DNA from: an uncultured Roseburia sp.
GTDB taxonomy: Bacteria; Bacillota; Clostridia; Lachnospirales; Lachnospiraceae
NCBI GenBank assembly: GCA_930989305.1
Contig: CAKNLF010000004.1
Span: 1 to 43,660, forward strand
Direction: 5' to 3'
DNA: 43,660 nt
Shown here: positions 32,234 through 41,309 of the stretch, piece after piece
Position numbering within the stretch: the first letter of the stretch is position 1
Layout of the letters: each line of letters begins with the position of its first letter
The notes under the pieces: model-generated
What the model saw: only the letters and a program-made list of their open reading frames with translations
What the model was told of the DNA's origin: nothing
Database searches by the model: none
Program-made: the position numbers and the translations under genes

Positions 32234-33388
32234 TTAAAACGGAATTTCCGTATTCTCCTCATCCTCGCCGGGATAGATATGGATGCCGTTGACTTCCACC
32301 TGATCATTGATCTCGATCACAAGACAGCGTTTGCCGTTGATGATGCGGGTATCTACCAGGTCCGTGCGGTCGGGATTGACGTTTACGGTCACATCCGGCG
32401 TTTTGATCTCGAATTTCCGGGTGTTGGTGATGTTGGAAGCCATTACCGTTGCTTTTTCTCCCACAAAGGTGTCGTACTGTTCTTCAAAATGCTCCAGATT
32501 TTCTTCGGAGGCGCCGCTGTGGTATAAAAGGGATTTTACATCTGCTTTGTCCAGGACGACAGGATCCGGACTGTCCGCAGCTTCTTCCAGCATTTCGTTT
32601 AAGTTGTCGTGGATGGTGCGGATGGTCTCCAGACTGCAGTCTGTGCCGAAGGTATCCGCGATGATCGTATCAAAAGATTCCTTTTGGGCATCCGCGGGAA
32701 GGGGCTGGGTACAGCCCAGGATGTCTTCCATGATCTCCGTACAGAATTCTTTCTGGTTTTTGGAATAATACAGCAGGCTGTGGATGTCAGTGTTGCGGTC
32801 GTTGAACGCGGGAAATAAAAAGCCCTGTTCCGGCATTTCCACGATCCAGTCCCGGATCCGGTCTTCGATGTGATTGGTCTGGGCGTTGTAGCACAGTCCT
32901 GCTTTGGACAATTTTACCGGGCAGATGCTGCAGAGGATAAAATTGTATACATAATCAGAGGCATCATCCATTTCCAGACCGTCGCTGGTCCGCTGGGGGA
33001 TGTCGTAAGATCCGTGGATCAGAATGATGAAATAATTTTCCGGATGGTAATAAGTCTCGATGATCTTATCGTAAAACGCGTCAACCAGCTCTTCGTCCTG
33101 CAGTTCGCTGTCTCTGAGCTGCAAAAGGAATTTCTGGGTGCCCTCTCCCATTTCCTGTTCCAGAGGAAAGGACATGTTCAGCAGGTTTTTCCCCAGAGTG
33201 CCGGACATGGTCTTGCGGAAAATATCAAAATATTTAAACATTTCTTCTTCCGGAAGGGAGAGGAAAGCTTCTTTCAGCGTCAGTTTCTTGTCTTTATCCG
33301 CGTCTACATAACAGCCGCAGATGCGGTTGACGGCGCAGCGCTCTTTTGTAAAAAGTTTTTTTATTTCGGATATTTCTTTTTTATTCAT
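32234..33388 (-). CDS. DUF4317 family protein
   Basis: The 384-residue soluble protein matches DUF4317, a family of unknown function typical of Clostridia. No signal, membrane segment or catalytic motif is clear. It has a CGCYVD segment near the start, a possible metal or redox pair (LCSICPVKLSK) near the middle, and an acidic C-terminus. ATG at 33388 follows AGGGGTG on the minus strand; an in-frame GTG three codons earlier lies inside that ribosome binding site. It converges on the amidohydrolase gene without a visible terminator. Confidence 0.85.
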   Translation of the reverse strand: MNKKEISEIKKLFTKERCAVNRICGCYVDADKDKKLTLKEAFLSLPEEEMFKYFDIFRKTMSGTLGKNLLNMSFPLEQEMGEGTQKFLLQLRDSELQDEELVDAFYDKIIETYYHPENYFIILIHGSYDIPQRTSDGLEMDDASDYVYNFILCSICPVKLSKAGLCYNAQTNHIEDRIRDWIVEMPEQGFLFPAFNDRNTDIHSLLYYSKNQKEFCTEIMEDILGCTQPLPADAQKESFDTIIADTFGTDCSLETIRTIHDNLNEMLEEAADSPDPVVLDKADVKSLLYHSGASEENLEHFEEQYDTFVGEKATVMASNITNTRKFEIKTPDVTVNVNPDRTDLVDTRIINGKRCLVIEINDQVEVNGIHIYPGEDEENTEIPF

Positions 33389-33429
33389 GAAATTCACCCC
33401 TGTTTGTAATTGAAAATATGTGGAAAAGC

Positions 33430-33478
33430 GTCCGGCATATCAGGAAAAAACCAGTGCCGGACTTAAGGTATTATAGCA
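33430..33478 (-). promoter_or_regulatory. Promoter and 5' stem-loop of the DUF4317 gene
   Basis: On the minus strand TGCTATAAT is an extended -10 (33478-33470). The predicted transcript starts near 33463, exactly at a hairpin formed by GTCCGGCA (33462-33455) and TGCCGGAC (33437-33430), perfect 8-bp arms with a 17-nt loop. A 5'-terminal stem may stabilise the mRNA. Confidence 0.5.
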
Positions 33479-33581
33479 GAAATGCCGGGAGATAGAAAAG
33501 AAAAAATAAAAAGTACGGAAATTTTCCCGGCAGCCGCATAAGATAGATACAGAGAAAATTTGATCAGGGATCAGAAACGTT

Positions 33582-34379
33582 ATGGATACATTAATATTGG
33601 CGGCTCGGGGGACCGGTTTTACATTTTTGATGACGGTTCTGGGAGCTGCAATGGTTTTCTTTTTCCGCAAACAGATGAACGACGGGATCCAGCGGGTCTT
33701 TTTCGGATTTGCCGCAGGGGTTATGACCGCCGCCTGTGTGTGGAGCCTTTTGCTGCCTGCCATAGAAGACGCCGAAAAAGGGGGAGGGATCCCCTGGCTG
33801 CCGGCTGCAGGCGGCTTTTGCGCAGGCGCTGTGTTTTTGATCTTTCTGGACGCGCTGCTGCCGCAGCTGTATCCGGGATTTGGCCGGTATGGAGAGAACG
33901 GAGAAAGTACGGAGGATAAAAAGCGGGCTTCGCTGCTGGTGCTGGCAGTGACCCTGCATAATATACCGGAAGGAATGGCGGTAGGTCTTTCCTTTGCCAT
34001 GGCGGGAACGACCGGATCGGATGGAGCTCTTTCCGGGGCCGTTGCCCTGGCCATCGGCATCGGCATCCAGAATTTTCCCGAGGGAGCCGCGGTATCCCTG
34101 CCTCTTTGCCAAACCGGGATGCGCCCGCGAAAAGCGTTTCTGGCAGGAAGTCTGTCGGGAGCTGTGGAACCGGTTTTCGGTATCCTGGCTGTATTGGCGG
34201 CGAAAGCCGCGCAGCCGCTGATGCCCTGGCTGCTGTCCTTCGCGGCGGGAGCCATGATGTATGTGGTGGCACAGGAACTGATCCCCCAGGTGTATCGGGA
34301 TGTCAGGGTCAATCCGGGGATGCTGGGCGCTATCGGCGGATTCCTGATCATGATGATCCTGGATGTAGCCCTGGGATAA
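33582..34379 (+). CDS. ZIP family divalent metal transporter
   Basis: The 265-residue membrane protein has about eight helices with the two metal-binding signatures of ZIP/GufA/ZupT transporters: LHNIPEGMAVG in helix 4 and IQNFPEGAAVS in helix 5. The cytosolic loop (GRYGENGESTEDKKR) lacks the usual His cluster. It should import Zn2+ or another divalent metal such as Mn2+ or Fe2+; the exact metal cannot be read. The start ATG 33582 has only a weak ribosome binding site. It diverges from the DUF4317 gene. Confidence 0.9.
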   Translation: MDTLILAARGTGFTFLMTVLGAAMVFFFRKQMNDGIQRVFFGFAAGVMTAACVWSLLLPAIEDAEKGGGIPWLPAAGGFCAGAVFLIFLDALLPQLYPGFGRYGENGESTEDKKRASLLVLAVTLHNIPEGMAVGLSFAMAGTTGSDGALSGAVALAIGIGIQNFPEGAAVSLPLCQTGMRPRKAFLAGSLSGAVEPVFGILAVLAAKAAQPLMPWLLSFAAGAMMYVVAQELIPQVYRDVRVNPGMLGAIGGFLIMMILDVALG

Positions 34380-34482
34380 GACCGGCAAAAGCTGGACAGA
34401 GCCGTGGGTTTCGGGTATAGTATTGGAAAACAGTGGACGGAAAAACGATAAAAGATCAAAGAAACAGGAGTGCAAAGATCCG

Positions 34483-34980
34483 ATGATGACAAAAGAAAAA
34501 TACGAAAAAATGGCGGGGGTCATCCGGAATCATCCCCAGGCCCTGGGCATGCTCGCAGCCGGGAACCGGATACTGACAGCCCTGACCTACGGCGCGTATA
34601 TCCTGCTGCTGGCAGCAGAGGCCATAGGCAGGGATGAAAAATTCTGCAAAGTGCTGCTCATACCTGCCGCTGCATTTTTCCTTGTAACGGTATTTCGGAA
34701 AGTATGCAACGCAAAGCGGCCCTATGAGCTTCTTGACATAGAGCCGCTGCTGAAACGCAATAAAGCCGGACAGTCTTTCCCAAGCAGACATGCCTTTTCG
34801 ATTTTTATGATCGCCATGGCCATCGGCTATGTGTGGATGCCGGGAGGGATCCTGTTTTTGATCCTGGGCGTTTTGCTGGCGGTGATCCGGGTCATTGGAG
34901 GCGTGCATTTTCCGCGGGATGTGGCGGCAGGAGCCTCCATTGGGATCCTTGTGGGGATATTGGGATTTTACATCTGGTAG
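34483..34980 (+). CDS. PAP2-type membrane phosphatase
   Basis: The 165-residue membrane protein carries the three phosphatidate phosphatase motifs: NAKRPYELLD (KX6RP-like), FPSRHAFS (PSGH-like) and RVIGGVHFPRDV (SRX5HX3D-like). It would dephosphorylate a lipid phosphate, perhaps a prenyl diphosphate or phosphatidate, at the outer membrane face. The open frame extends to a TTG at 34423, but the segment has no ribosome binding site; ATG 34483 with AGGAG at 34466-34470 begins the expected domain. It is 103 bp after the ZIP gene and perhaps co-transcribed. Confidence 0.88.
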   Translation: MMTKEKYEKMAGVIRNHPQALGMLAAGNRILTALTYGAYILLLAAEAIGRDEKFCKVLLIPAAAFFLVTVFRKVCNAKRPYELLDIEPLLKRNKAGQSFPSRHAFSIFMIAMAIGYVWMPGGILFLILGVLLAVIRVIGGVHFPRDVAAGASIGILVGILGFYIW

Positions 34981-35001
34981 GAGACCATAGCCGGGAAAGG
35001 G

Positions 35002-35730
35002 TCAGCACCAGCCCCCGTCCAGGCCGATGATCTGTCCGGTGAGATAATCATGGCCGGAAGCCAGATCCCAGATCAAAGCGGCGGCTTCTTCAGGGGTGCC
35101 GAAGCGTCCGGCAGGGATCTCATTTTCCAGATCAGAACGTTCTTCCGGGGAAAAGCAGGCGTTCATTCGAGTGTCAATGGCGCCGCAGGCAATGGCGTTT
35201 ACCTGGATATTGCTTGGCGCCAGTTCTTTGGCCAGAGCTCTGGTAAAGGCGTTGATTCCTCCCTTGGAAGCGGAATAGGCGGTTTCGCAGGAAGCGCCGA
35301 TATTGCCCCATACGGAGGAAATATTGATGATCTTTCCGGATTTTTGATGGACCATATGAGGAATGACCCGTTTGCAGCAGGAAAATACAGAAGTCAGATT
35401 TGTATTGATGACCTGCATCCACTGATCGATGTTCATGGCGTCCAGCAGCCCAATGTGGGAAATCCCCGCATTGTTGACCAGCACATCGATCTGGCCTCCC
35501 TGTGTCTGGATATCCCGGAACATGGCTTCCACCTGGGCATCGTCAGAGACATCATAGATCAGGGGAACGCAGGAAATGTGATATTCCAGGGAAAGACTGC
35601 GGGCAAAGTCTCTCAGAGTCTCTGCGGAAGATCTGCAGTTGAGAAACAGGTTCCAGCGGTTTTTGGCAAAAAGTGCGGCGGCGGCTTTTCCGATGCCGTG
35701 GGAAGCGCCTGTGATCAAAACAGTTTTCAT
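35002..35730 (-). CDS. Short-chain dehydrogenase/reductase, FabG/YmfI-like
   Basis: The 242-residue NAD(P)-dependent enzyme has TGASHGIG (7-14), NNAG, the catalytic Ser-Tyr-Lys set (ISSVWGN, then AYSASKGG) and the C-terminal GLDGGW. It is close in shape to beta-ketoacyl-ACP reductases; no other fatty acid genes are near, so a stand-alone role such as the 5-aminopentanone reductase YmfI of the EF-P pathway is possible. ATG at 35730 follows AAAGGA on the minus strand. It converges closely on the PAP2 gene (21 bp). Confidence 0.88.
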   Translation of the reverse strand: MKTVLITGASHGIGKAAAALFAKNRWNLFLNCRSSAETLRDFARSLSLEYHISCVPLIYDVSDDAQVEAMFRDIQTQGGQIDVLVNNAGISHIGLLDAMNIDQWMQVINTNLTSVFSCCKRVIPHMVHQKSGKIINISSVWGNIGASCETAYSASKGGINAFTRALAKELAPSNIQVNAIACGAIDTRMNACFSPEERSDLENEIPAGRFGTPEEAAALIWDLASGHDYLTGQIIGLDGGWC

Positions 35731-35753
35731 AGGATCTGTCCTTTCGGGTTGAC

Positions 35754-35792
35754 TTTGATCAGGATCACGCGCTTTGGAAACACGTGATCAAA
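35754..35792. promoter_or_regulatory. Palindrome between the dehydrogenase gene and ddl
   Basis: TTTGATCA (35754-35761) and TGATCAAA (35785-35792) are inverted, and nested inside are GATCACG (35763-35769) and CGTGATC (35783-35789). It lies just before the minus-strand gene, a likely operator for a dimeric regulator. Confidence 0.5.
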
Positions 35793-35907
35793 TCGTAATA
35801 AACTTTATTTTAGCATATTGTATTCTAATAGGAAATGGTTTAGTATAAAGGAGATTTTAGCGGCGTCCCCCACGGGCGCAATGAAGCACAAAAAGGAGTA
35901 TATCAAA

Positions 35908-36963
35908 ATGAATATTGTAGTATTGGCAGGAGGACTCAGTACGGAACGGGATGTGTCGCTGATCACAGGCAAACAGGTCAGCGCCGCTTTGCGAAAAAAC
36001 GGACATAAAGTCATTTCGCTGGATGTTTTTATGGGATACAGTGACAAAGAAGAAGATCTGGAAGGAATTTTTGAGCGCTGGGAAGAAGTAAGCTCAGAGA
36101 CAGGGACGATCTCGGAGGAAGCACCGGATATCGCTCAGGTCAAAGCCATGCGGGCGGATCAGTCCGATTGTTTCTTTGGCCCCAATGTGATCCGGATGTG
36201 CCAGGCGGCGGATATCGTGTTTATGGCCCTTCACGGAGAAAACGGGGAAAACGGCAAGATCCAGGCGGCATTTGATCTGTTTGGCATCCGCTATACAGGA
36301 AGCGGCTATTTAAGCAGCGCCCTGGCCATGAACAAAGGTATGAGCAGACAGCTTTTCGCGGCTCACGGCATTCCGGTGGCGGATGGCATTTCCATGAAAA
36401 AATCCGAACGGAAAGAGCATTTTTCCGATACGGGATTAAAGCTGCCCTGCGTAGTCAAACCCTGCTGCGGAGGATCCAGCATCGGCGTATCCATCGTTCA
36501 TACAGAAGCAGAGTATGAACAGGCGCTGGAGGAAGCTTTCCGGTACGAAGACGAGATCGTGATCGAATCCTACATAAAAGGCCGGGAATTTTCCGTAGGC
36601 GTCATCGAGGGCAAAGCGCTGCCGGTGATCGAGATCGCTCCGGTAGAAGGATTTTACGATTACAAAAACAAATACAAAGCAGGCAGCACAGTAGAAACAT
36701 GTCCTGCGCAGCTGCCGGATGACATTACAAAGGAAATGCAGCATTACGCGGAACTGGTATCTCAGGTACTGGAGCTTAATATCTATACGCGTACGGATTT
36801 CCTTCTGGGAGAGGACAATAAAATATACTGTCTGGAATCCAATACCCTTCCGGGTATGACACCCACCAGCCTGCTGCCCCAGGAAGCTCAGGTGGTAGGC
36901 ATGAACTTTGAACAGCTTTGTGAAAAACTGATACAGGTTTCGCTGAAAAAATACAACAGGTGA
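35908..36963 (+). CDS. ddl: D-alanine-D-alanine ligase
   Basis: The 351-residue ATP-grasp enzyme joins two D-Ala for the peptidoglycan stem peptide. It shows the N-terminal GGLSTERDVSLITG, ALHGENGENGKIQ, VKPCCGGSSIGVS (ATP-grasp loop), the omega-loop YDYKNKY, which carries the Tyr typical of D-Ala (not D-Lac) ligases, and NTLPGMTPTSL. The frame is open from 35818, but ATG 35908 has AAAGGAG at 35892-35898. The leader holds a GC-rich hairpin-like stretch (about 35862-35880). It is followed by murF after 4 bp, so the product feeds directly into the next step. Confidence 0.95.
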   Translation: MNIVVLAGGLSTERDVSLITGKQVSAALRKNGHKVISLDVFMGYSDKEEDLEGIFERWEEVSSETGTISEEAPDIAQVKAMRADQSDCFFGPNVIRMCQAADIVFMALHGENGENGKIQAAFDLFGIRYTGSGYLSSALAMNKGMSRQLFAAHGIPVADGISMKKSERKEHFSDTGLKLPCVVKPCCGGSSIGVSIVHTEAEYEQALEEAFRYEDEIVIESYIKGREFSVGVIEGKALPVIEIAPVEGFYDYKNKYKAGSTVETCPAQLPDDITKEMQHYAELVSQVLELNIYTRTDFLLGEDNKIYCLESNTLPGMTPTSLLPQEAQVVGMNFEQLCEKLIQVSLKKYNR

Positions 36964-36967
36964 TACG

Positions 36968-38371
36968 ATGAAAACAATGACTTTGGAAACTGTTACAAAG
37001 GCCTGCAAGGGCACGTACTTCGGGCCGGAAGAGAAAAAAAGCAGGACCATTGAAGGGGCTGTAATAGACAGCCGGCTGGTGGAGAAAGATTATCTCTTTA
37101 TCCCGGTAAAAGGGGAAAATGTAGACGGTCATAAATTTATTCCCCAGGTGTTTGAAAAGGGAGCGGCGGCAGTCCTTTCGGAAAAGCCTCTTGATCCGGA
37201 GATGGAACCGTATATACTGGTGGATTCAACGCTCCAGGCATTAAAAGACATCGCGGAATATTACAGGAGCACCCTGAAGATCCCGGTGATAGGCATTGCG
37301 GGCAGCGTGGGAAAGACAAGCACAAAGGAAATGATCGCTTCCGTGCTGAGTCAGAAATACCGGGTGCTGAAAACAGAGGGAAATTTTAACAATGAGATCG
37401 GACTGCCTTTGACGCTGCTGCGGATTCGGGATGAACATCAGGCGGCCGTAGTGGAAATGGGGATTTCTGATTTTGGAGAAATGCACCGTCTTGCGAAAAT
37501 GGCGAGACCGGACATCTGCGTTATGACCAATATCGGCCTTTGCCATCTGGAAAACCTGAAATCCAGAGACGGCATCCTGAAAGCAAAGTCGGAAATTTTT
37601 GATTTCCTGAAACCGGAGGGAAAGATCATCCTCAACGGCAATGATGACAAGCTTTCCACCATACAGGAAGTAAAAGGGATCCGGCCCATCCGGTATTTTG
37701 TGGAAGACGGTACGGCGCCAAAGGGCGATGAGGAATATTTTGTGACAGCGTCGGATATTGAGAATCTGGGCCTGAAGGGAATGGACGCGGTGTTTCATTT
37801 TCCGGAAGAGACGCGAAAGGTGCATATTCCTATCCCAGGCGCGCATAATATATACAACGCCCTTGCGGGAGCATGCGTGGGACGTGCTCTGGGGCTTGAC
37901 AACGATGAGATCATCGCGGGGATCCAGGCTGCCAAAACAATCCAGGGAAGGACTAATCTGCTGGAAATCGGCGAAATGACAGTGATTGACGACTGCTACA
38001 ATGCCAATCCCGTATCTATGCGGGCGTCTCTGGACGTACTGAGCCAGGGACAGGGACGGAAGATCGCTGTACTGGGCGATATGGGTGAACTGGGTGAAGA
38101 AGAAAAAGAACTTCACGGACAGATCGGCCGGTACGCGGCGGAAAAAAAGATAGACATTCTGTTCTGCGCGGGTCCTCTTTCAGAAGAAATGGCCCGGGAA
38201 GCAAAAAAAGGCGGATGCGAAGTGCACTATTTCCGCACACGGGAAGAACTCACAGCAGAGCTGACAGGATATGTAAAACCTGGAGATCAGATACTGGTCA
38301 AGGCTTCTCACTTTATGGAGTATCCTAAGATTGTAGAGGCGCTTACCTGTGCAGCCGGAACAAAGGAATAG
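36968..38371 (+). CDS. murF: UDP-N-acetylmuramoyl-tripeptide--D-alanyl-D-alanine ligase
   Basis: The 467-residue cytosolic Mur ligase adds D-Ala-D-Ala to the UDP-MurNAc-tripeptide. It has the N-terminal uracil-binding region (VIDSRLVEKDYLFIPVKG), the ATP-binding loop GIAGSVGKTSTKEM (K116), NFNNEIGLPLTLL, and the C-terminal domain with VIDDCYNANPVSM. It overlaps nothing but starts 4 bp after the ddl stop, with an AGGTGAT-type ribosome binding site inside the ddl end. The ddl-murF pairing is common across bacteria. Confidence 0.95.
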   Translation: MKTMTLETVTKACKGTYFGPEEKKSRTIEGAVIDSRLVEKDYLFIPVKGENVDGHKFIPQVFEKGAAAVLSEKPLDPEMEPYILVDSTLQALKDIAEYYRSTLKIPVIGIAGSVGKTSTKEMIASVLSQKYRVLKTEGNFNNEIGLPLTLLRIRDEHQAAVVEMGISDFGEMHRLAKMARPDICVMTNIGLCHLENLKSRDGILKAKSEIFDFLKPEGKIILNGNDDKLSTIQEVKGIRPIRYFVEDGTAPKGDEEYFVTASDIENLGLKGMDAVFHFPEETRKVHIPIPGAHNIYNALAGACVGRALGLDNDEIIAGIQAAKTIQGRTNLLEIGEMTVIDDCYNANPVSMRASLDVLSQGQGRKIAVLGDMGELGEEEKELHGQIGRYAAEKKIDILFCAGPLSEEMAREAKKGGCEVHYFRTREELTAELTGYVKPGDQILVKASHFMEYPKIVEALTCAAGTKE

Positions 38372-38380
38372 AACAGGATC

Positions 38381-38436
38381 AAAAGACTGCGCAAAAGAGG
38401 AAACAGCAGATGTTCTTCTTTTCGCGGTCTTTTTTA
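38381..38436 (+). terminator. Terminator after murF
   Basis: AAAAGACTGCGCAAAAGA pairs with TTCTTTTCGCGGTCTTTT with one bulge; a T run to 38436 follows. Confidence 0.85.
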
Positions 38437-38458
38437 TTTAGGAGGTCAGTCTGTTTTA

Positions 38459-38467
38459 TGGTATAAT
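38459..38467 (+). promoter_or_regulatory. Extended -10 promoter
   Basis: TGGTATAAT (TG-N-TATAAT) 28 bp before the TTG start at 38495; no clear -35. Confidence 0.6.
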
Positions 38468-38494
38468 AATAACATTCGGGAAGGACGTGATGAT

Positions 38495-39091
38495 TTGAAA
38501 ATATTTCAGTTTGAGACGGCTGCAAGACAGATGCTTACGGGAAATGTGCTGCTGATCTTGTGCTGCGCCTGTTATCTGCTCTGGTGGCTGATCGCGTTCC
38601 GGCCGTCAGGACATTTAGATACGATCAATACCAGGTGGATCCTCATACCGGCGTTCGCCCTTGGGCTGACCTCGATCTTTGTAACGCTGTACGGGATCCG
38701 AAAGGCGGATATCCGCCAGATCCTGATACCAAAGGACTGGATCTTGTGGGGCGGGATCGGAGCCTATGTGGTCCTGCTGATCGTCACATATGTTTTCTTT
38801 CACCGGCCTGTGACTACGGAACTGCTGCTGATCGTAGGCTGGGCCATGCTGGCGCTGGCAGAGATCAATGCGCTCTACGGCATGGACGTATTTTCACGGA
38901 AAACGGCAGTGATCTTTTGTCTGATCACAGCTGCCGCGGTGCTGGGCAGCCTGGTGTGCTATGTGCTCTATTACCGGCTGGGAAACACAGCGGGGTATAT
39001 AGACGGGATCGTTCCCCTTGTGCTGGCTGCTGCCGTGTTCGGCGTACTGGCCGCTGCCATTGCCGTGGCGGAAAACGGATCGGCAGGGTAA
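38495..39091 (+). CDS. Six-helix membrane protein of unknown function, TTG start
   Basis: The 198-residue protein has about six hydrophobic helices (near 16-36, 48-66, 83-103, 109-127, 135-158 and 166-190) and short loops; no family is recognised. It starts at TTG 38495: GGAAGGA at about 38479-38485 gives correct spacing, and the nearby GTG and ATG read into a stop. It sits 50 bp before a two-component system on the same strand and may be co-transcribed with it. Confidence 0.75.
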   Translation: MKIFQFETAARQMLTGNVLLILCCACYLLWWLIAFRPSGHLDTINTRWILIPAFALGLTSIFVTLYGIRKADIRQILIPKDWILWGGIGAYVVLLIVTYVFFHRPVTTELLLIVGWAMLALAEINALYGMDVFSRKTAVIFCLITAAAVLGSLVCYVLYYRLGNTAGYIDGIVPLVLAAAVFGVLAAAIAVAENGSAG

Positions 39092-39141
39092 AACAGGAAA
39101 CAAAAAAGATAAGGCTTTGATAAAAAACGGAGAGAGATGAA

Positions 39142-39849
39142 ATGTACAGGATTTTGATCGCAGATGATGAGAAGCTTATACGTACGGCAGTACATGAGTT
39201 TGCCGGATTTTTGGGATATGAAGTAACAGAAGCTGAAAACGGCATAGAGGCTGTCAGGCTCTGCCGGCAGAATGATTTTGATATTATCATTATGGATGTG
39301 ATGATGCCCGTTCTGGACGGATTTACGGCATTCCGAAAGATTCGGGAATTTAAAGATATACCGGTACTGATGCTTTCGGCCAAAAGTCAGGAATACGATA
39401 AGCTGTACGGTTTTGAGCTGGGGATAGAAGATTATGTAGTCAAACCTTTTTCTATGAAGGAACTGATGGCACGTGTGAATGTGATCATACAGCGCCACAG
39501 AAAGATAAAGCAGGCCGGACAGGCACATGAGGAAACGGAACGGATAGAAGAAGACGGACTGGTCATTGATCCTGCGGCCAGGGAGGCGGCGCTCAATGGT
39601 GAGATGTTGGAATTGCGGCCAAAGGAATTTGAGCTGCTTTTGTTTCTTGTTACAAACAAAAATATTGTTTTTTCCAGAGAGAGCCTTTTGGAAAAAGTCT
39701 GGGGCTATGATTATGAAGGGGACGACAGGACGGTAGATTCCCAGATCAAACTTCTTCGTCAGGCTCTGGGCGATTACCGTACGCATATTGTAACCTGCCG
39801 GGGGATTGGATACAAATTTACCACAGATGAATATGAAGTACAAAGATGA
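39142..39849 (+). CDS. OmpR-family response regulator
   Basis: The 235-residue regulator has a receiver domain (ADDE at 7-10, phospho-acceptor D52 in IMDVMMPVLDG, K101 in VKPF) and a winged-helix DNA-binding domain (about 135-230, with RTVDSQIKLLRQ and GIGYKF). ATG 39142 follows GGAGAGA. Its stop overlaps the kinase start by 4 bp (ATGA). OmpR-type regulators bind direct repeats spaced by one helical turn; such repeats stand before the permease gene at 42590-42629, making that gene the likely target. Confidence 0.95.
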   Translation: MYRILIADDEKLIRTAVHEFAGFLGYEVTEAENGIEAVRLCRQNDFDIIIMDVMMPVLDGFTAFRKIREFKDIPVLMLSAKSQEYDKLYGFELGIEDYVVKPFSMKELMARVNVIIQRHRKIKQAGQAHEETERIEEDGLVIDPAAREAALNGEMLELRPKEFELLLFLVTNKNIVFSRESLLEKVWGYDYEGDDRTVDSQIKLLRQALGDYRTHIVTCRGIGYKFTTDEYEVQR

Positions 39850-41309
39850 AAAAAATTAACGGGAAAAAACTGTTTGAGAAAATTCAGGAAAAACGGGAAA
39901 ATTTCTATAATCCCACTTTCAGAAACCCCCTTCGGATGAGAAACGGCCTTTGGATCGGATTTCTGATTTTTTCCGCGATCGCGGCCCTGCTTTTCTGGTC
40001 TGTGCTGTACATGTATTATGAAGTTACATACAGAAAACAGATCACGGATAAGCTGGTGGACACTGCATGGGAGATTACTGGATTGTATGGAGCGGCGGAC
40101 TTTGAAAGGAGTATCTCTATTTTGACCAGATCCAACAATTATTTTGCCCAGGTCATATCGGAAAAAGACAACAGGATTCTGATGAGCTACACCAATGAAG
40201 GCGTGGAGGGAGGAACCCAAAGCAGCAGTATTGCGGGAGATGATATTTTTACAAAGCTGGATGATACAGACGGATACTGTTTTTATTATGCAGAAGACGA
40301 TTCAGGCAATTCCCGTTGGGCAGTAGAAGCGATTGTTCTCGCCAATGTGGACGGCTACCGGCATATACTGGTGCTGAGCTGTTCTACAGCGGAAATTGAT
40401 ATGCTCAAGCAGACCCTTATGAGCCGGGGAGGAATCTCGCTGGCTGTTGTTCTGGCTCTGTCGGCAGTGTTTGCTTTTTTTCTGGCAAATTTTTATGCCC
40501 GGCCTTTTCGGCATTTAAATGATGCGGCCGGGGAGATGGCGGGGGGAAATTTTGATACGCCTTTTATACCGGAGGGACCAAAAGAAGCGGTGCAGCTGGC
40601 GGAGACGCTGAATTTGGCGGAAAAGGAATTTCGGGCTACGGAGCAGCTGAGAAGAGATTTTGTGGCAAATATCAGTCATGATATGAAGACCCCTTTGACT
40701 GTTATACGGATCTATGCGGAAATGATAGATGCCTTTTCCGGCGGGGTACCGGAAAAACGGGCGGAGCATGTGAAAAAAATCATAGAAGAAACGGACAGGC
40801 TTACAGAGCTGATCAATGAACTGATGGAGCTGTCCAGTCTCCAGTCAGGTACTCTAAAGCTGCAGTATGAAGATTTCTCCATGAATGAGCTGATCCACAA
40901 TGTAATCGACAGGATCCGGATCAAAGATATGTCTCAGGGTATTGAAATCCAGCTGGTGGCAGATACCGCTTATATGGTGCATGCGGACCGGCAGCTGATC
41001 CATCGGGCAGTTTATAATCTGATCCACAATGCCGTAAAGTATTCAGGGGAAAGTAAAGTGGTAAAAGTAAAGCTGATCCCGCAGAATAATCAGCTGCTTG
41101 TACAGATTATCGATCAGGGGATCGGTATGAGCCAGGAAGAACTGAAACATATATGGGAACGGTTTTACCGGTCGCCGGATCTGGGCAATCAGATACGGGG
41201 AAACGGGATCGGTCTGAATATTGTAAGTGAGATCTTTAAATATCATCATATCCCATACGGCGCGGAGAGCAGACTTGGAAAGGGAAGTACGTTTTGGTTT
41301 ATTATATAA
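39846..41309 (+). CDS. Membrane sensor histidine kinase
   Basis: The 487-residue kinase has a first membrane helix (about 35-58), an extracytoplasmic domain of roughly 130 residues, a second helix (about 195-215), HAMP, phospho-acceptor H278 in ISHDMKTPLTVIRI, N-box AVYNLIHNAVKYS, G1 IIDQGIGM and G2 GNGIGLNIV. It overlaps its regulator by 4 bp upstream. Downstream, the gene for an anchored solute-binding protein starts 16 bp before the kinase stop. That linkage suggests the binding protein presents a ligand to this kinase. Confidence 0.95.
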   Translation: MKKINGKKLFEKIQEKRENFYNPTFRNPLRMRNGLWIGFLIFSAIAALLFWSVLYMYYEVTYRKQITDKLVDTAWEITGLYGAADFERSISILTRSNNYFAQVISEKDNRILMSYTNEGVEGGTQSSSIAGDDIFTKLDDTDGYCFYYAEDDSGNSRWAVEAIVLANVDGYRHILVLSCSTAEIDMLKQTLMSRGGISLAVVLALSAVFAFFLANFYARPFRHLNDAAGEMAGGNFDTPFIPEGPKEAVQLAETLNLAEKEFRATEQLRRDFVANISHDMKTPLTVIRIYAEMIDAFSGGVPEKRAEHVKKIIEETDRLTELINELMELSSLQSGTLKLQYEDFSMNELIHNVIDRIRIKDMSQGIEIQLVADTAYMVHADRQLIHRAVYNLIHNAVKYSGESKVVKVKLIPQNNQLLVQIIDQGIGMSQEELKHIWERFYRSPDLGNQIRGNGIGLNIVSEIFKYHHIPYGAESRLGKGSTFWFII

